Below are positions 27,373 through 35,606 of a stretch of 64,000 bases of DNA, piece by piece. The stretch is from Christiangramia flava JLT2011 (GTDB taxonomy: Bacteria > Bacteroidota > Bacteroidia > Flavobacteriales > Flavobacteriaceae): contig NZ_CP016359.1 of NCBI RefSeq assembly GCF_001951155.1, positions 2,194,001-2,258,000 on the forward strand, read 5' to 3'. The position numbers and the translations under genes were made by a program. Position 1 is the stretch's first letter. Each line of letters starts with the position of its first letter. The notes below the pieces were generated by a model. That model saw only the letters and a program-made list of their open reading frames with translations. It did not search any database and was not told where the DNA came from.

Positions 27373-29520
27373 ATGAAGCATTTTTTACTACTACTTTTTC
27401 TCATTTCCGGTTTATACTTAAGTGCTCAGGAAACCACTAATTTTTCTGAGATCTATCCGAAATTTCCTGAATGTGAAACCGCGGCTTATGAAAGTCAGCA
27501 GCAATGCTTCGATCAAACGCTTGTCAACCTGGTGGTATCCGCATTTCAGGTTCCTGAAAAGGTTGCTTCCGAAGATTATCATGGAACGCTTACCGTTATT
27601 TTTGAAGTTACCGAAGAAGGTGCATTCGAACTGATTTATCAGGATGCAGCATATGAGGAGCTCAAAGAAGAAATGAAGCGGGTCTTTGGTCAGCTGCCGG
27701 TTATCGAGCCGGCTACTTATAACGGCAGGCCAATCCATATGCAGTTCAAAATGCCGATACAAATTCCGTTGTCTCGTAACAGTGTCGTGGATCCCGTGAA
27801 GAGGGAGGATGAAATTAGGTTAAAAGAACCAGATTCTTCCGAAGAAGAAGTAGTTAAAAATCCTGTTTCTGACATTCGCGATACAGGCCTGGACGAATAT
27901 GACCAGATTCGTTCCGGGGAATTTACCAGTCCGCGATATAAAAGTTCGATCAATATTCCATTATCACATGAATTTTATGGTCGGTTCGATGCGGCCTTTA
28001 ATCAGATTGGCCTTAACACGCATTCCGCTTCCAAACCCTTTCTTTTTAACGAGGTAAATAAGTATTATGATTTTCAGGATGAATTAGGGAAACTCCAGAG
28101 ATCAACCGCGACCTTGGCCGGTAGAAAATTATGGAATGAACACCTTATTCGCTTTCAAGCCGATGATTACTGGTTCACGATCGACGCCGGTTTTGACCTG
28201 GAAATCGGGAAGGATTTTGAAGATGAAGAATTTGATTTCACCTACAACAATACTCGTGCGGCAATTATCCAGGGAGGCCTGGGTAAGAACCTGAATTTTT
28301 ACACCGTTGTTTACGAGAACCAGGGGCGGTTTGCCGGTTATTACAACCGGTATGCTGAGTCTATAAGTCCGGCTGGCGGTGATCCTGCTATCGTTCCCGG
28401 TCGTGGTATTGCCAAGGAATTTATGAACGACGGGTATGATTACCCGGTTGCGGAAGGCTATTTGTCGTTTTCGCCGGGGGATTTCATCAATATTCAGTTT
28501 GGCCACGGAAAGAATTTTATCGGGGATGGCTATCGTTCGTTGTTATTGAGCGACAATGCCTCTCCTTACCCTTTTTTTAAGCTGAATACCACTTTCTGGA
28601 AATTGAAATATACCAATACCTGGATGTCTTTGCGGGACGTTCGGGATGACGTGGTGAATAGCGGTTCTTACCGAACCAAATATATCGCGAATCATTACCT
28701 GAGCTGGAACGCGACCAAGAGATTAAATATTGGTTTCTTTGAGTCGGTCATGTGGGAGAATGATAACGGTCGTGGTTTTGATATCAATTACCTGAATCCG
28801 GTGATTTTTTACCGGGCCATTGAATTTTCTACCGGCGCCGACGGCGGAAATGCGATCATCGGCCTTACCGGAAAATACAAATTTACCGATCAGCTTTATG
28901 CCTACGGGCAATGGGTGATCGATGAATTTTCCTCCGTAGATGTTTTTGGAGGGGAAGGCAGCTGGAAGAATAAGCTGGGCTTTCAGTTGGGGCTGAAATA
29001 TTCGAAAGCGTTCGATGTGCCAAATTTGTTCCTGCAGGCAGAATACAACCAGGTGCGACCCTATACTTTTTCCCATAATAGCATTGTGCTGAATTATGGT
29101 CACAATAACCAGTCTATGGCACACCAGTGGGGAGCGAACTTCAGGGAGTATATTGCGATCGCGAGATACCGGAAGGATCGCTGGTACGGTGATGCCAAGC
29201 TCATCATTGGTAAGCGTGGTTTTGATTTTGTGGATGAAGGATCCAATACCAATTACGGGCAGAATATATATAGGACCGAAGAAGAGCGTGCCCTGGAAAC
29301 CGGCGTAAAGATAGGTCAGGGAAATACCACGAATTCGATTTTTGGATCGTTGGAAGCAGGTTATATCGTGAATCCCACCACCAATCTGAAACTCTTCGGA
29401 AGGTTAATTTACCGCGATTTCAATACGCTGCAAAATACCGTTAGTCATTTTGATAATTCTACCGTCTGGCTGAATTTTGGTGTTCGGACGGATATTTTCA
29501 ACTGGTACTTCGATTATTAG
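27373..29520 (+). CDS. RemB-like outer-membrane barrel with an N-terminal TonB-type domain
   Basis: A 715-residue exported protein. ATG 27373 gives a classic signal peptide (MKHFLLLLFLISGLYLSAQE); the frame extends upstream to 27289 but through the preceding terminator. Residues ~25-135 form a small domain like the C-terminal domain of the two TonB-like neighbours: FPEC-x10-C near the start and LPVIEPATYNGRP near the end. After a charged linker, residues ~190-715 are beta-barrel-like, with FGHGKNFIGDGYRS and SPYPFFKL typical of the capsule-assembly Wzi-like / RemB group. RemB was linked genetically to gliding in F. johnsoniae; the biochemical role is not known to me. The name is from recall of the family, so moderate. 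No clear terminator follows. Confidence 0.72.
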   Translation: MKHFLLLLFLISGLYLSAQETTNFSEIYPKFPECETAAYESQQQCFDQTLVNLVVSAFQVPEKVASEDYHGTLTVIFEVTEEGAFELIYQDAAYEELKEEMKRVFGQLPVIEPATYNGRPIHMQFKMPIQIPLSRNSVVDPVKREDEIRLKEPDSSEEEVVKNPVSDIRDTGLDEYDQIRSGEFTSPRYKSSINIPLSHEFYGRFDAAFNQIGLNTHSASKPFLFNEVNKYYDFQDELGKLQRSTATLAGRKLWNEHLIRFQADDYWFTIDAGFDLEIGKDFEDEEFDFTYNNTRAAIIQGGLGKNLNFYTVVYENQGRFAGYYNRYAESISPAGGDPAIVPGRGIAKEFMNDGYDYPVAEGYLSFSPGDFINIQFGHGKNFIGDGYRSLLLSDNASPYPFFKLNTTFWKLKYTNTWMSLRDVRDDVVNSGSYRTKYIANHYLSWNATKRLNIGFFESVMWENDNGRGFDINYLNPVIFYRAIEFSTGADGGNAIIGLTGKYKFTDQLYAYGQWVIDEFSSVDVFGGEGSWKNKLGFQLGLKYSKAFDVPNLFLQAEYNQVRPYTFSHNSIVLNYGHNNQSMAHQWGANFREYIAIARYRKDRWYGDAKLIIGKRGFDFVDEGSNTNYGQNIYRTEEERALETGVKIGQGNTTNSIFGSLEAGYIVNPTTNLKLFGRLIYRDFNTLQNTVSHFDNSTVWLNFGVRTDIFNWYFDY

Positions 29521-29556
29521 GAGAAAATCCTTCAGAAAATTAACAGCCTGGCAACC

Positions 29557-29586
29557 TTGCCAAAACCTTTTTAAGGAGTATCTTTG
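29557..29586 (+). promoter_or_regulatory. Promoter for the ctaB-cox cluster
   Basis: TTG (29557-29559), a 19-base spacer and TATCTTTG (29579-29586) match the Bacteroidota promoter form, ending 13 bases before the ctaB ATG. The leader would be very short. This could drive the cluster from ctaB on. Confidence 0.65.
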
Positions 29587-29599
29587 CGGCAGTTAAAAA

Positions 29600-30511
29600 A
29601 TGGCCTTTTTGAGCAGCACCCGCGTACATACTTCGAGCGCTTCCATTCTTTCAGATTTTAAGGAAATTACCAAGATGAGGCTGGCTATCAGCGTGGTTTT
29701 TTCATCGGTTGCCGGTTATTTTCTGGGTGCTGAAACGATCGATTTTGTAGTGGTTTTCCTTTTATCGATCGGTGGCTATTTCATGGTCGGCGCTTCCAAT
29801 GCCTATAACCAGATCATCGAACGAAATCTGGATGCGCTGATGGATCGCACGAAAAACAGGCCACTTCCTGCTGGGAGAATGACCGTTGGAACTGCTTTTA
29901 CCATTGCTACGATTTTTACCATTCTGGGGCTGATAGTTTTATATATCATCAACCCAAAAACCGCGATGTTCGGTGCGATCAGTATCTTTTTATACGTGAG
30001 CATCTATACGCCTTTGAAAACCAAGACGCCGCTTTCGGTTTTTGTTGGAGCTTTTCCAGGTGCCATTCCGTTCATGTTGGGGTGGGTGGCCGCAACTGGT
30101 AAATTCAGTATTGAGCCCGGAACCTTATTCATGATCCAGTTTTTCTGGCAGTTCCCACATTTTTGGGCTATTGGCTGGTGGTTGTTTGAAGATTACAAAA
30201 AGGGAGGGTTTTTTATGTTGCCCACCGGCAAAAGAGATCGTGGAACCGCTATCCAGGTGATTCTTTATACCTGCTGGACGATCCTGGTGTCGCTGATTCC
30301 TGCTTTTGGTGTTACGGGAAAATTGTTCCTCACGCCGGTTTCCGCAGCAATCATTCTTATCCTGGGACTGGGAATGTTGTACTACGCCTTCCAACTATAT
30401 AAAGAAAAAACGGCAGAGGCTGCCAAAAAATTAATGTTCGCAAGTGTGTCTTACATCACCTTGCTTCAAATTGTATATGTGTTAGATAAATTTATCAGAC
30501 AATGGATTTAA
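29600..30511 (+). CDS. ctaB: Protoheme IX farnesyltransferase (heme O synthase)
   Basis: A 303-residue UbiA-family membrane prenyltransferase with about eight or nine helices. The Asp-rich catalytic motif NQIIERNLDALMDRTKNRPL and the second-site KTKTPLSV loop are those of CtaB/CyoE. It adds farnesyl to heme B, the first step to the heme A used by the oxidase. It opens the second respiratory cluster, 18 kb from coxA. Its last ten bases overlap the start of the next gene. No ctaA (heme A synthase) is in the window. The N-terminal ~20 residues (SSTRVHTSSASILS) are cytoplasmic and not conserved. Confidence 0.96.
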   Translation: MAFLSSTRVHTSSASILSDFKEITKMRLAISVVFSSVAGYFLGAETIDFVVVFLLSIGGYFMVGASNAYNQIIERNLDALMDRTKNRPLPAGRMTVGTAFTIATIFTILGLIVLYIINPKTAMFGAISIFLYVSIYTPLKTKTPLSVFVGAFPGAIPFMLGWVAATGKFSIEPGTLFMIQFFWQFPHFWAIGWWLFEDYKKGGFFMLPTGKRDRGTAIQVILYTCWTILVSLIPAFGVTGKLFLTPVSAAIILILGLGMLYYAFQLYKEKTAEAAKKLMFASVSYITLLQIVYVLDKFIRQWI

Positions 30512-31083
30512 CCGAAGATTCTTTAGAGGTAAAGACCGCCAGATCCAAGAAGATGATGCTCTGGTTTGGGATTATTAGTATGGTGATGACCTTTGCCGGC
30601 CTGACCAGCGCGTACGTGGTGAGCAAGAACCGGCCAGACTGGCTGAATGAATTTGAACTTCCGCAGTCTTTTCTGTGGAGTACCATCGTGATCCTGTTGA
30701 GTAGTGGCACCTTGTATTTGGCTAAAAAGAGCATTCTTCAGAATAAAAGAAAGAACGCCTCCGCCTTATTAGTTGGAACACTGATCCTGGCTGTGCTTTT
30801 CGTGCTGTTCCAGTTTTACAGTTTTTCAGAAATTATTGCCAACGGATACTACTTTACGGGGAGTGAAAGTTCGATCACTACCTCATTTATTTACATTCTG
30901 GTAGTCGTGCATCTTATTCACCTTATGGCCGGGATAATCGTGCTTTTGGTGTTAATTTATAACCATTTTAAACAGCGCTACCAGGAGGGTCAAATGCTTG
31001 GATTTGAGCTAGGTGCGACTTTCTGGCATTTCGTTGACTTTCTTTGGCTGTACTTGATTTTGTTTTTATATTTCTTTAGATAA
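30502..31083 (+). CDS. Cytochrome c oxidase subunit III-like protein, short form
   Basis: A 193-residue protein with five hydrophobic helices of the COX3 superfamily. The later part has the family's conserved GATFWHFVDFLWLYL, with His and Asp, and an earlier VVVHLIHLMAG helix. It overlaps ctaB by ten bases, so translation is coupled. The next gene is a second, longer subunit III. Having two adjacent COX3-family genes is common in flavobacteria. Which copy occupies the usual subunit III position, or whether both are in one complex, cannot be told from sequence. Confidence 0.9.
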   Translation: MDLTEDSLEVKTARSKKMMLWFGIISMVMTFAGLTSAYVVSKNRPDWLNEFELPQSFLWSTIVILLSSGTLYLAKKSILQNKRKNASALLVGTLILAVLFVLFQFYSFSEIIANGYYFTGSESSITTSFIYILVVVHLIHLMAGIIVLLVLIYNHFKQRYQEGQMLGFELGATFWHFVDFLWLYLILFLYFFR

Positions 31084-31093
31084 TAAAAATGCG

Positions 31094-31101
31094 TATTTTT
31101 G
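31094..31101 (+). promoter_or_regulatory. Possible internal -7 box before the second subunit III gene
   Basis: TATTTTTG fits TAnnTTTG, with TTTC at 31071-31074 as a 3-of-4 -33 match at a 19-base spacing, inside the 45-base gap. It could allow separate expression of the downstream genes. Confidence 0.4.
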
Positions 31102-31128
31102 CGCAACCTTTAACATTAAACTACTTCT

Positions 31129-32112
31129 ATGGAGGCTACTGTTGTTAGAACAGGCACCGAAGGAAAGACCTGGGGAGGCGGAAATGAGCCGCTAAAATCC
31201 AGCTACGGAAAAATGATGATGTGGTTTTTCATCCTTTCCGATGCTTTAACATTTTCAGGATTCCTTGCCGCTTACGGTTTTTCTAGATTTAAATTTATAG
31301 ACATCTGGCCAATCGCCGATGAAGTGTTCACTCACTTTCCGTTCTTACATGGTGTGGAAGCGCCTATGTATTACGTGGCATTGATGACCTTTATCCTGAT
31401 TTTTTCTTCTGTAACCATGGTGCTGGCAGTAGATGCCGGTCATCGTATGCAGCAGGGAAAAGTGATCCTGTATATGTTCCTTACCATTATTGGAGGTATT
31501 ATTTTCGTAGGTTCTCAGGCCTGGGAATGGAGTACTTTCATTAAAGGGGAATACGGAGCAGTGAAAACCCACGGAGGGCAAATCCTTCAGCTGGTGAATA
31601 CAGAAGGGGAGCGCGTTGCGATCTCTGAAATTGCTGTTCCGGGAGTGAGCGAAAGAGCCCGCCACACAGAAGACCAGGGCATCTGGTTTGAATCTGAAGG
31701 AAGTCTTAGTACGTACACGCTGGAAGAAGTAAAGGCTGGTTTTGCTGCAAATGAAGATTTGCTGATCAGAACCATGGACCTGAACGAGAACAGGGACGAA
31801 AAAACCATTCTTTCCCGTGAAGAATCGCTGGAAAGGCTAAATAATGATGCAGTAGGAATTGTGGAAGGTGCGAACCTTGTAGAAAACGAATACGGCCCAC
31901 CATTGTTTGCCGATTTCTTTTTCTTTATCACTGGATTCCACGGTTTCCACGTATTCTCTGGAATCGTGATCAATATCATCATATTCTTTAACGTGGTGAT
32001 TGGGACTTACGAAAGACGCGGTTCTTATGAGATGGTCGAAAAAGTGGGACTTTACTGGCACTTTGTAGACCTTGTTTGGGTATTCGTATTTACATTCTTC
32101 TATCTGGTTTAA
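31129..32112 (+). CDS. coxC: Cytochrome c oxidase subunit III with a soluble insert
   Basis: A 327-residue COX3-family protein. Helices run before residue ~136 (MMMWFFILSDALTFSGF, PMYYVALMTFILIFSS, ILYMFLTIIGGIIFVGSQAWEW) and after ~259 (FFFFITGFHGFHVFSG, the last helix with GLYWHFVDLVWVF). Between them, residues ~143-258, there is a hydrophilic segment of ~115 residues absent from ordinary subunit III, including EDQGIWFESEGSLSTYTLEE. Subunit III stabilises the proton-pumping activity of subunit I. The conserved His/Glu pairs of the family are kept in the helices, so the insert does not look destructive. It lies between the short COX3 paralogue and subunit IV. Confidence 0.94.
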   Translation: MEATVVRTGTEGKTWGGGNEPLKSSYGKMMMWFFILSDALTFSGFLAAYGFSRFKFIDIWPIADEVFTHFPFLHGVEAPMYYVALMTFILIFSSVTMVLAVDAGHRMQQGKVILYMFLTIIGGIIFVGSQAWEWSTFIKGEYGAVKTHGGQILQLVNTEGERVAISEIAVPGVSERARHTEDQGIWFESEGSLSTYTLEEVKAGFAANEDLLIRTMDLNENRDEKTILSREESLERLNNDAVGIVEGANLVENEYGPPLFADFFFFITGFHGFHVFSGIVINIIIFFNVVIGTYERRGSYEMVEKVGLYWHFVDLVWVFVFTFFYLV

Positions 32113-32130
32113 TTTCTGAAAAATATAGTT

Positions 32131-32499
32131 ATGGCTCACCATACTGAACATACAGGACATCACGAAGGCGCGGTAAAAAGAATTTGGATCGTTTTCGCCA
32201 TTCTTTCCGCAGTAACAATCGTTGAAGTCGCTTTAGGTATCATAAGACCACATTTCTTAACACATACCTATTTCCTGAACATGAGACTCCTGAACTGGGT
32301 ATTCATCGTTCTAACACTTTATAAAGCATATTATATTGCCTGGGCATTCATGCATCTGGAACACGAATCAAAAGGTTTGCGAAGATCTATTGTCTGGACA
32401 GGAATTTTCCTGATCTCTTACCTGATCTTTATTTTGCTCACGGAAGGTGATTATATTTACGAGGTCTACAAAAATGGCTTTATGGCCTGGGACTTCTAA
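32131..32499 (+). CDS. Cytochrome c oxidase subunit IV-like (cytochrome C oxidase subunit IV / CtaF family)
   Basis: A 122-residue protein with a His-rich N-terminal tail (AHHTEHTGHHEG) and three hydrophobic helices, containing the family's conserved YYIAWAFMHLEHE. Bacterial subunit IV is a small accessory part of the oxidase. It is the last oxidase structural gene in the cluster, 18 bases after coxC, and is followed by a strong terminator. Again a His-rich tail occurs on a respiratory subunit, as in coxA and actF. Confidence 0.9.
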   Translation: MAHHTEHTGHHEGAVKRIWIVFAILSAVTIVEVALGIIRPHFLTHTYFLNMRLLNWVFIVLTLYKAYYIAWAFMHLEHESKGLRRSIVWTGIFLISYLIFILLTEGDYIYEVYKNGFMAWDF

Positions 32500-32518
32500 A
32501 AGTTAAAAAAGTAATTGA

Positions 32519-32550
32519 AGGCGGTTTTCTTAAACCGTCTTTTTATTTTT
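32519..32550 (+). terminator. Rho-independent terminator after subunit IV
   Basis: A nine-base stem (AGGCGGTTT with AAACCGTCT, one G-U pair), loop TCTT, then a T-rich run. It ends the ctaB-cox unit. Confidence 0.85.
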
Positions 32551-32551
32551 G
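32544..32551 (+). promoter_or_regulatory. Possible -7 box for the Sco cluster
   Basis: TATTTTTG matches TAnnTTTG and lies 30 bases before ATG 32582, but it is made of the terminator's T-run and has no -33 partner, so it may be coincidence. Confidence 0.35.
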
Positions 32552-32581
32552 TAGCCCTTTGTAAAACAGGTTTTTCAGCTT

Positions 32582-33241
32582 ATGAAAAAGTTTCTGGTTC
32601 TCGGGATTCTCTTTGCCCTGCCCATCACTGCCTATTTGTTTTTTGCCTCCGGAAAGAACAACTTCGCGCATCTTCCTGTTCTTACTGAAAATGTGAAGGA
32701 TATTGACCATTTGCAGACGGAAACTGATAGCAGCCTGAGTTTTCAGGATAAGATCAGTATTGTGGCGTTTTTCGGTTCTCAGCTGGACAGCATCAAGGGC
32801 AATACCTTCAACCTCGATAAAAAGATCCTGGAAAAATATTACGATTTTGATGATTTTCAGTTCGTGATCGTCCTTCCGGAAAATGCGCAGAATCAAACGC
32901 GTCAATATGTAGAGGAATTCAAAAAGATTTCCGAATCTGAAAAATGGCATTTTGCCTATGGCGCACCCGCTGAAGTTGCAGCGATTTTCAGCAGTTTTCA
33001 AACACCCTACCAGCTTGATGAACATTCATATTCTCCTTATGTCTTTATAATTGATAAAGACGGAAGTCTTCGCGGTCGTACCGATGATGAGGATGCAAAA
33101 GACGGTAAACTTTACGGCTACGATTCCCGATCGGTGGCTGAGTTGAATAATAAGATGAACGATGACGTGAAAGTGATTCTGGCAGAATACCGCCTGGCAC
33201 TGAAGAAGTATAATGAAGAAAAGCAAAAATTAACGAAATGA
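32582..33241 (+). CDS. Sco-like, thioredoxin-fold membrane-anchored protein without cysteines
   Basis: A 219-residue protein with one N-terminal hydrophobic anchor (residues ~4-22) and a periplasmic domain. The pattern KISIVAFFGSQLDS, then FQFVIVLPENA, then YVFIIDKDGSLRGR follows the strand order of a thioredoxin/Sco fold. It has no Cys at all, so it cannot bind copper as Sco does or act in thiol exchange. It overlaps the true sco1 gene by four bases (ATGA), so the two are translated together. I infer a structural or partner role in oxidase copper-site assembly; function is otherwise unknown. Confidence is for the gene being real; the fold is inference. Confidence 0.75.
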   Translation: MKKFLVLGILFALPITAYLFFASGKNNFAHLPVLTENVKDIDHLQTETDSSLSFQDKISIVAFFGSQLDSIKGNTFNLDKKILEKYYDFDDFQFVIVLPENAQNQTRQYVEEFKKISESEKWHFAYGAPAEVAAIFSSFQTPYQLDEHSYSPYVFIIDKDGSLRGRTDDEDAKDGKLYGYDSRSVAELNNKMNDDVKVILAEYRLALKKYNEEKQKLTK

Positions 33242-33972
33242 AGAATTACTCCTACGTAGGCGTTAGCCTTATTATCCTGATTTTCGGGATCATCTTCATT
33301 CCGAAAATTATCAACCGGGTGCAAAATGGTGATGTAGTGGATGCCGACAGGCTTACTTCCGGTGTTTCTGAAAAACCTTCAGAAAATACCAAACCGCTAC
33401 GATACATCGAGATCAATGGCGAGCGTAAAAAAGCGCCCAGTTTTGAACTGGTCAACCAGGATGACGATACTATTTCTGATGAATTCTATGATGGAAAAGT
33501 TTATTTAGTGGAATTTTTCTTTTCCACCTGCCCAACGATTTGCCCGATCATGAACAGCAACTTGGTGGAAATTCAGGAAGAGTTCAAAAATCAGGAAGAC
33601 TTTGGGATCGCTTCCATCAGCATTGATCCGCGTCATGATACACCTGCCGTTTTAAAACAATATGCCAAGGATCACGGCATTAATCACCCAAATTGGAATT
33701 TATTGACCGGCGATCGCGATACGATCTATAACCTGGCTAATAAGCAATTCGGGATCTATGCCGGGGAAGATGGAGATGCTGCCGGAGGTTTTGCTCATCA
33801 GGGATTTTTTGTGCTGATCGATCAGGACGGTTATGTGCGTTCTCGGGAAGACCAGTTCGGAAACCCGATTATTTTTTACAAAGGCTCTGTAAAGCGCAAT
33901 AAAAGTGTTGCTGAAGGAGAAGAAGAGCCGCAAATCAACATTCTTATTGAAGACATAAAACAACTACTGTGA
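33238..33972 (+). CDS. Sco1/SenC family copper chaperone for CuA
   Basis: A 244-residue protein with an N-terminal membrane anchor (residues ~5-22) and a thioredoxin-like domain. The copper ligands are all present: C98 and C102 in CPTICP and H187 in GFAHQGF. Sco proteins deliver copper or reduce the cysteines of the CuA site in subunit II. SIDPRHDTP and VLIDQDG are typical family segments. Coupled at its start with the cysteine-less paralogue (ATGA) and at its end with the DUF420 gene (GTGA), so three genes form a tightly coupled assembly module. Confidence 0.95.
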   Translation: MKNYSYVGVSLIILIFGIIFIPKIINRVQNGDVVDADRLTSGVSEKPSENTKPLRYIEINGERKKAPSFELVNQDDDTISDEFYDGKVYLVEFFFSTCPTICPIMNSNLVEIQEEFKNQEDFGIASISIDPRHDTPAVLKQYAKDHGINHPNWNLLTGDRDTIYNLANKQFGIYAGEDGDAAGGFAHQGFFVLIDQDGYVRSREDQFGNPIIFYKGSVKRNKSVAEGEEEPQINILIEDIKQLL

Positions 33973-34505
33973 AAACTATAAATACTTCAGATAAGGTCGC
34001 GGTACCTGTGATCATTGGGCTTTCCCTGGCGGTGCCATTAATCGTTTTGATATTGATGCTGCTTCCTGAGCGGTACAATCTTTTCGGAACAGATAGCCTT
34101 ACCTTTCCAACCTTCCACGGAATTTTGAATTTCCTAACCGCCTTTTTACTCATTTTAGGCTATAATTTCCAATTGAATAAGCAGTTTACAAAACACCGAA
34201 ATACGATGATCGCTGCGTTCGGGCTTTCCAGTATTTTCCTGGTAAGTTACGTGCTTTCCAAGATCAGCAATGAGCCGGTGCCTTACGGGGGCGATGGCGT
34301 GTTGCGCTATATCTATTTCTTTATCCTGATCACCCATATTGTGCTTTCGGCTATCATTGTGCCGTTGGTGTTGTTCACCATGTATCGCGGACTCAGCGGA
34401 GATTATGAAAAGCATCGGAAAGTGGCTCGATGGACTTTCCCAATATGGCTGTATGTGGCTGTTACCGGTGTGTTGGTGTTCGTGCTGATGTATCCCTATT
34501 ACTAA
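33969..34505 (+). CDS. DUF420 (CtaM/YozB-like) oxidase-assembly membrane protein
   Basis: A 178-residue protein with five hydrophobic helices. Family marks are FPTFHGILNFLTAFLL near the N-terminal third, KHRNTM, and the later THIVLSAII and KHRKVARWTFPIWLY, with conserved His in membrane-near positions. DUF420 members in Bacillus and Staphylococcus (CtaM) are needed for functional aa3 oxidase, and its place next to Sco1 supports the same role here. The start is GTG, overlapping the sco1 stop by four bases (GTGA). Confidence 0.88.
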   Translation: MKTINTSDKVAVPVIIGLSLAVPLIVLILMLLPERYNLFGTDSLTFPTFHGILNFLTAFLLILGYNFQLNKQFTKHRNTMIAAFGLSSIFLVSYVLSKISNEPVPYGGDGVLRYIYFFILITHIVLSAIIVPLVLFTMYRGLSGDYEKHRKVARWTFPIWLYVAVTGVLVFVLMYPYY

Positions 34506-34522
34506 TTCTGCCGGAATTTCCT

Positions 34523-34530
34523 TAACTTTG
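34523..34530 (+). promoter_or_regulatory. Possible -7 box for the small CxxC gene
   Basis: TAACTTTG matches TAnnTTTG exactly and lies 25 bases before ATG 34556. No TTTG is seen at the usual -33 distance. Confidence 0.4.
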
Positions 34531-34555
34531 CAGTCTTACACTTAAGTTGCTGAAG

Positions 34556-34789
34556 ATGAAGAAAGAAATGCTGATTTTACTGGTTTTGATGCTTCTGCTA
34601 ACGCCGTCTCTTGCCGATGCGCAGTGTGCCATGTGCCGCGCAGTTCTCGAGAGCGAGGCCGATCAAAGCGCTGCCAAAGGCATCAATGACGGGATCCTAT
34701 ACCTTATGGTTTTTCCTTACCTGCTGATTGGCGGTGTGGGGTATGCCGTGTATCGAAGCAGGCGCAAGAAAAAGACGATTTCCGAATAA
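34556..34789 (+). CDS. Small exported membrane protein with a CxxC motif, function unknown
   Basis: A 77-residue protein: a signal-like hydrophobic N-terminus ending near ADAQC, then CAMCRAVLES, then one membrane helix (YLMVFPYLLIGGVGYAVY) and a short basic tail. The mature protein would thus expose a CxxC on the periplasmic face right at its N-terminus and stay in the inner membrane. I know no named family for it. Placed last in the oxidase-assembly group, it is a plausible small copper or thiol factor, but that is inference. ATG 34556 is preferred over TTG 34547, which only adds three residues. Confidence 0.75.
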   Translation: MKKEMLILLVLMLLLTPSLADAQCAMCRAVLESEADQSAAKGINDGILYLMVFPYLLIGGVGYAVYRSRRKKKTISE

Positions 34790-34904
34790 TTTATCTGCAG
34801 AAACTCATCGAAATTCTACTCTTTTAAGATTTTATTGTAACAATTTGGTTTTTTGGTAGTCTTATGAGTGAAAGATCATCTCTTTCGCTTAATAACCATC
34901 AATC

Positions 34905-35606
34905 ATGATTCAGATTACCAACCTTCACAAATCCTATAAAACGGGTTCTAATTCTTTACATGTACTGAAGGGCATCAACTTCAGTGTCAAAGAAGGTGAA
35001 CTGGTTTCCATTATGGGATCTTCCGGTTCCGGAAAATCAACGCTTCTGAATATCCTCGGAATGCTGGACGAAGCCGATACTGGTTCGTACGTCCTGGACG
35101 GAGTGACCATTAAAAACCTGAATGAAAAGCAGGCAGCTCGCTACCGAAATAAATTCCTGGGATTCATTTTTCAGTCTTTTAACCTGATCAGCTACAAATC
35201 GGCTTTGGATAATGTGGCTTTGCCTTTGTACTATCAGGGAATGGCCCGCGGGGAACGTATGGATCGTGCGATGGCCTACCTGGAAAAGGTGGGGCTTGCA
35301 GATTGGAGCGGGCATTTGCCCAATCAGCTTTCCGGAGGACAAAAACAACGAGTAGCGATCGCGAGAGCCCTGGCCAGTGATCCAAAAGTTCTGCTCGCAG
35401 ATGAGCCCACCGGGGCTTTGGATACAAAAACTTCTTACGAGGTAATGGATCTCATCCAGCAGATCAACGACGAGGGACGAACCATCCTGGTGGTGACCCA
35501 TGAAAATGACATCGCTCATATGACCAAAAGGATCGTAAACCTTAAGGACGGTCTGATAATCGAAGACACCCCGGTTCAACAAGTAAGAGCTCTGGAAAAT
35601 GTTTGA
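34905..35606 (+). CDS. ABC transporter ATP-binding protein (MacB/LolD-like)
   Basis: A 233-residue ATPase with Walker A GSSGSGKST (residues 38-46), signature LSGGQKQR, and Walker B LLADEPTGALD, with the H-loop in VVTHEND. The sequence group is the MacB/LolD/FtsE branch that serves FtsX-type permeases. It opens a six-gene exporter set and overlaps the first permease by eight bases. The 115-base gap upstream has A/T-rich sequence without a good promoter match. Confidence 0.95.
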   Translation: MIQITNLHKSYKTGSNSLHVLKGINFSVKEGELVSIMGSSGSGKSTLLNILGMLDEADTGSYVLDGVTIKNLNEKQAARYRNKFLGFIFQSFNLISYKSALDNVALPLYYQGMARGERMDRAMAYLEKVGLADWSGHLPNQLSGGQKQRVAIARALASDPKVLLADEPTGALDTKTSYEVMDLIQQINDEGRTILVVTHENDIAHMTKRIVNLKDGLIIEDTPVQQVRALENV

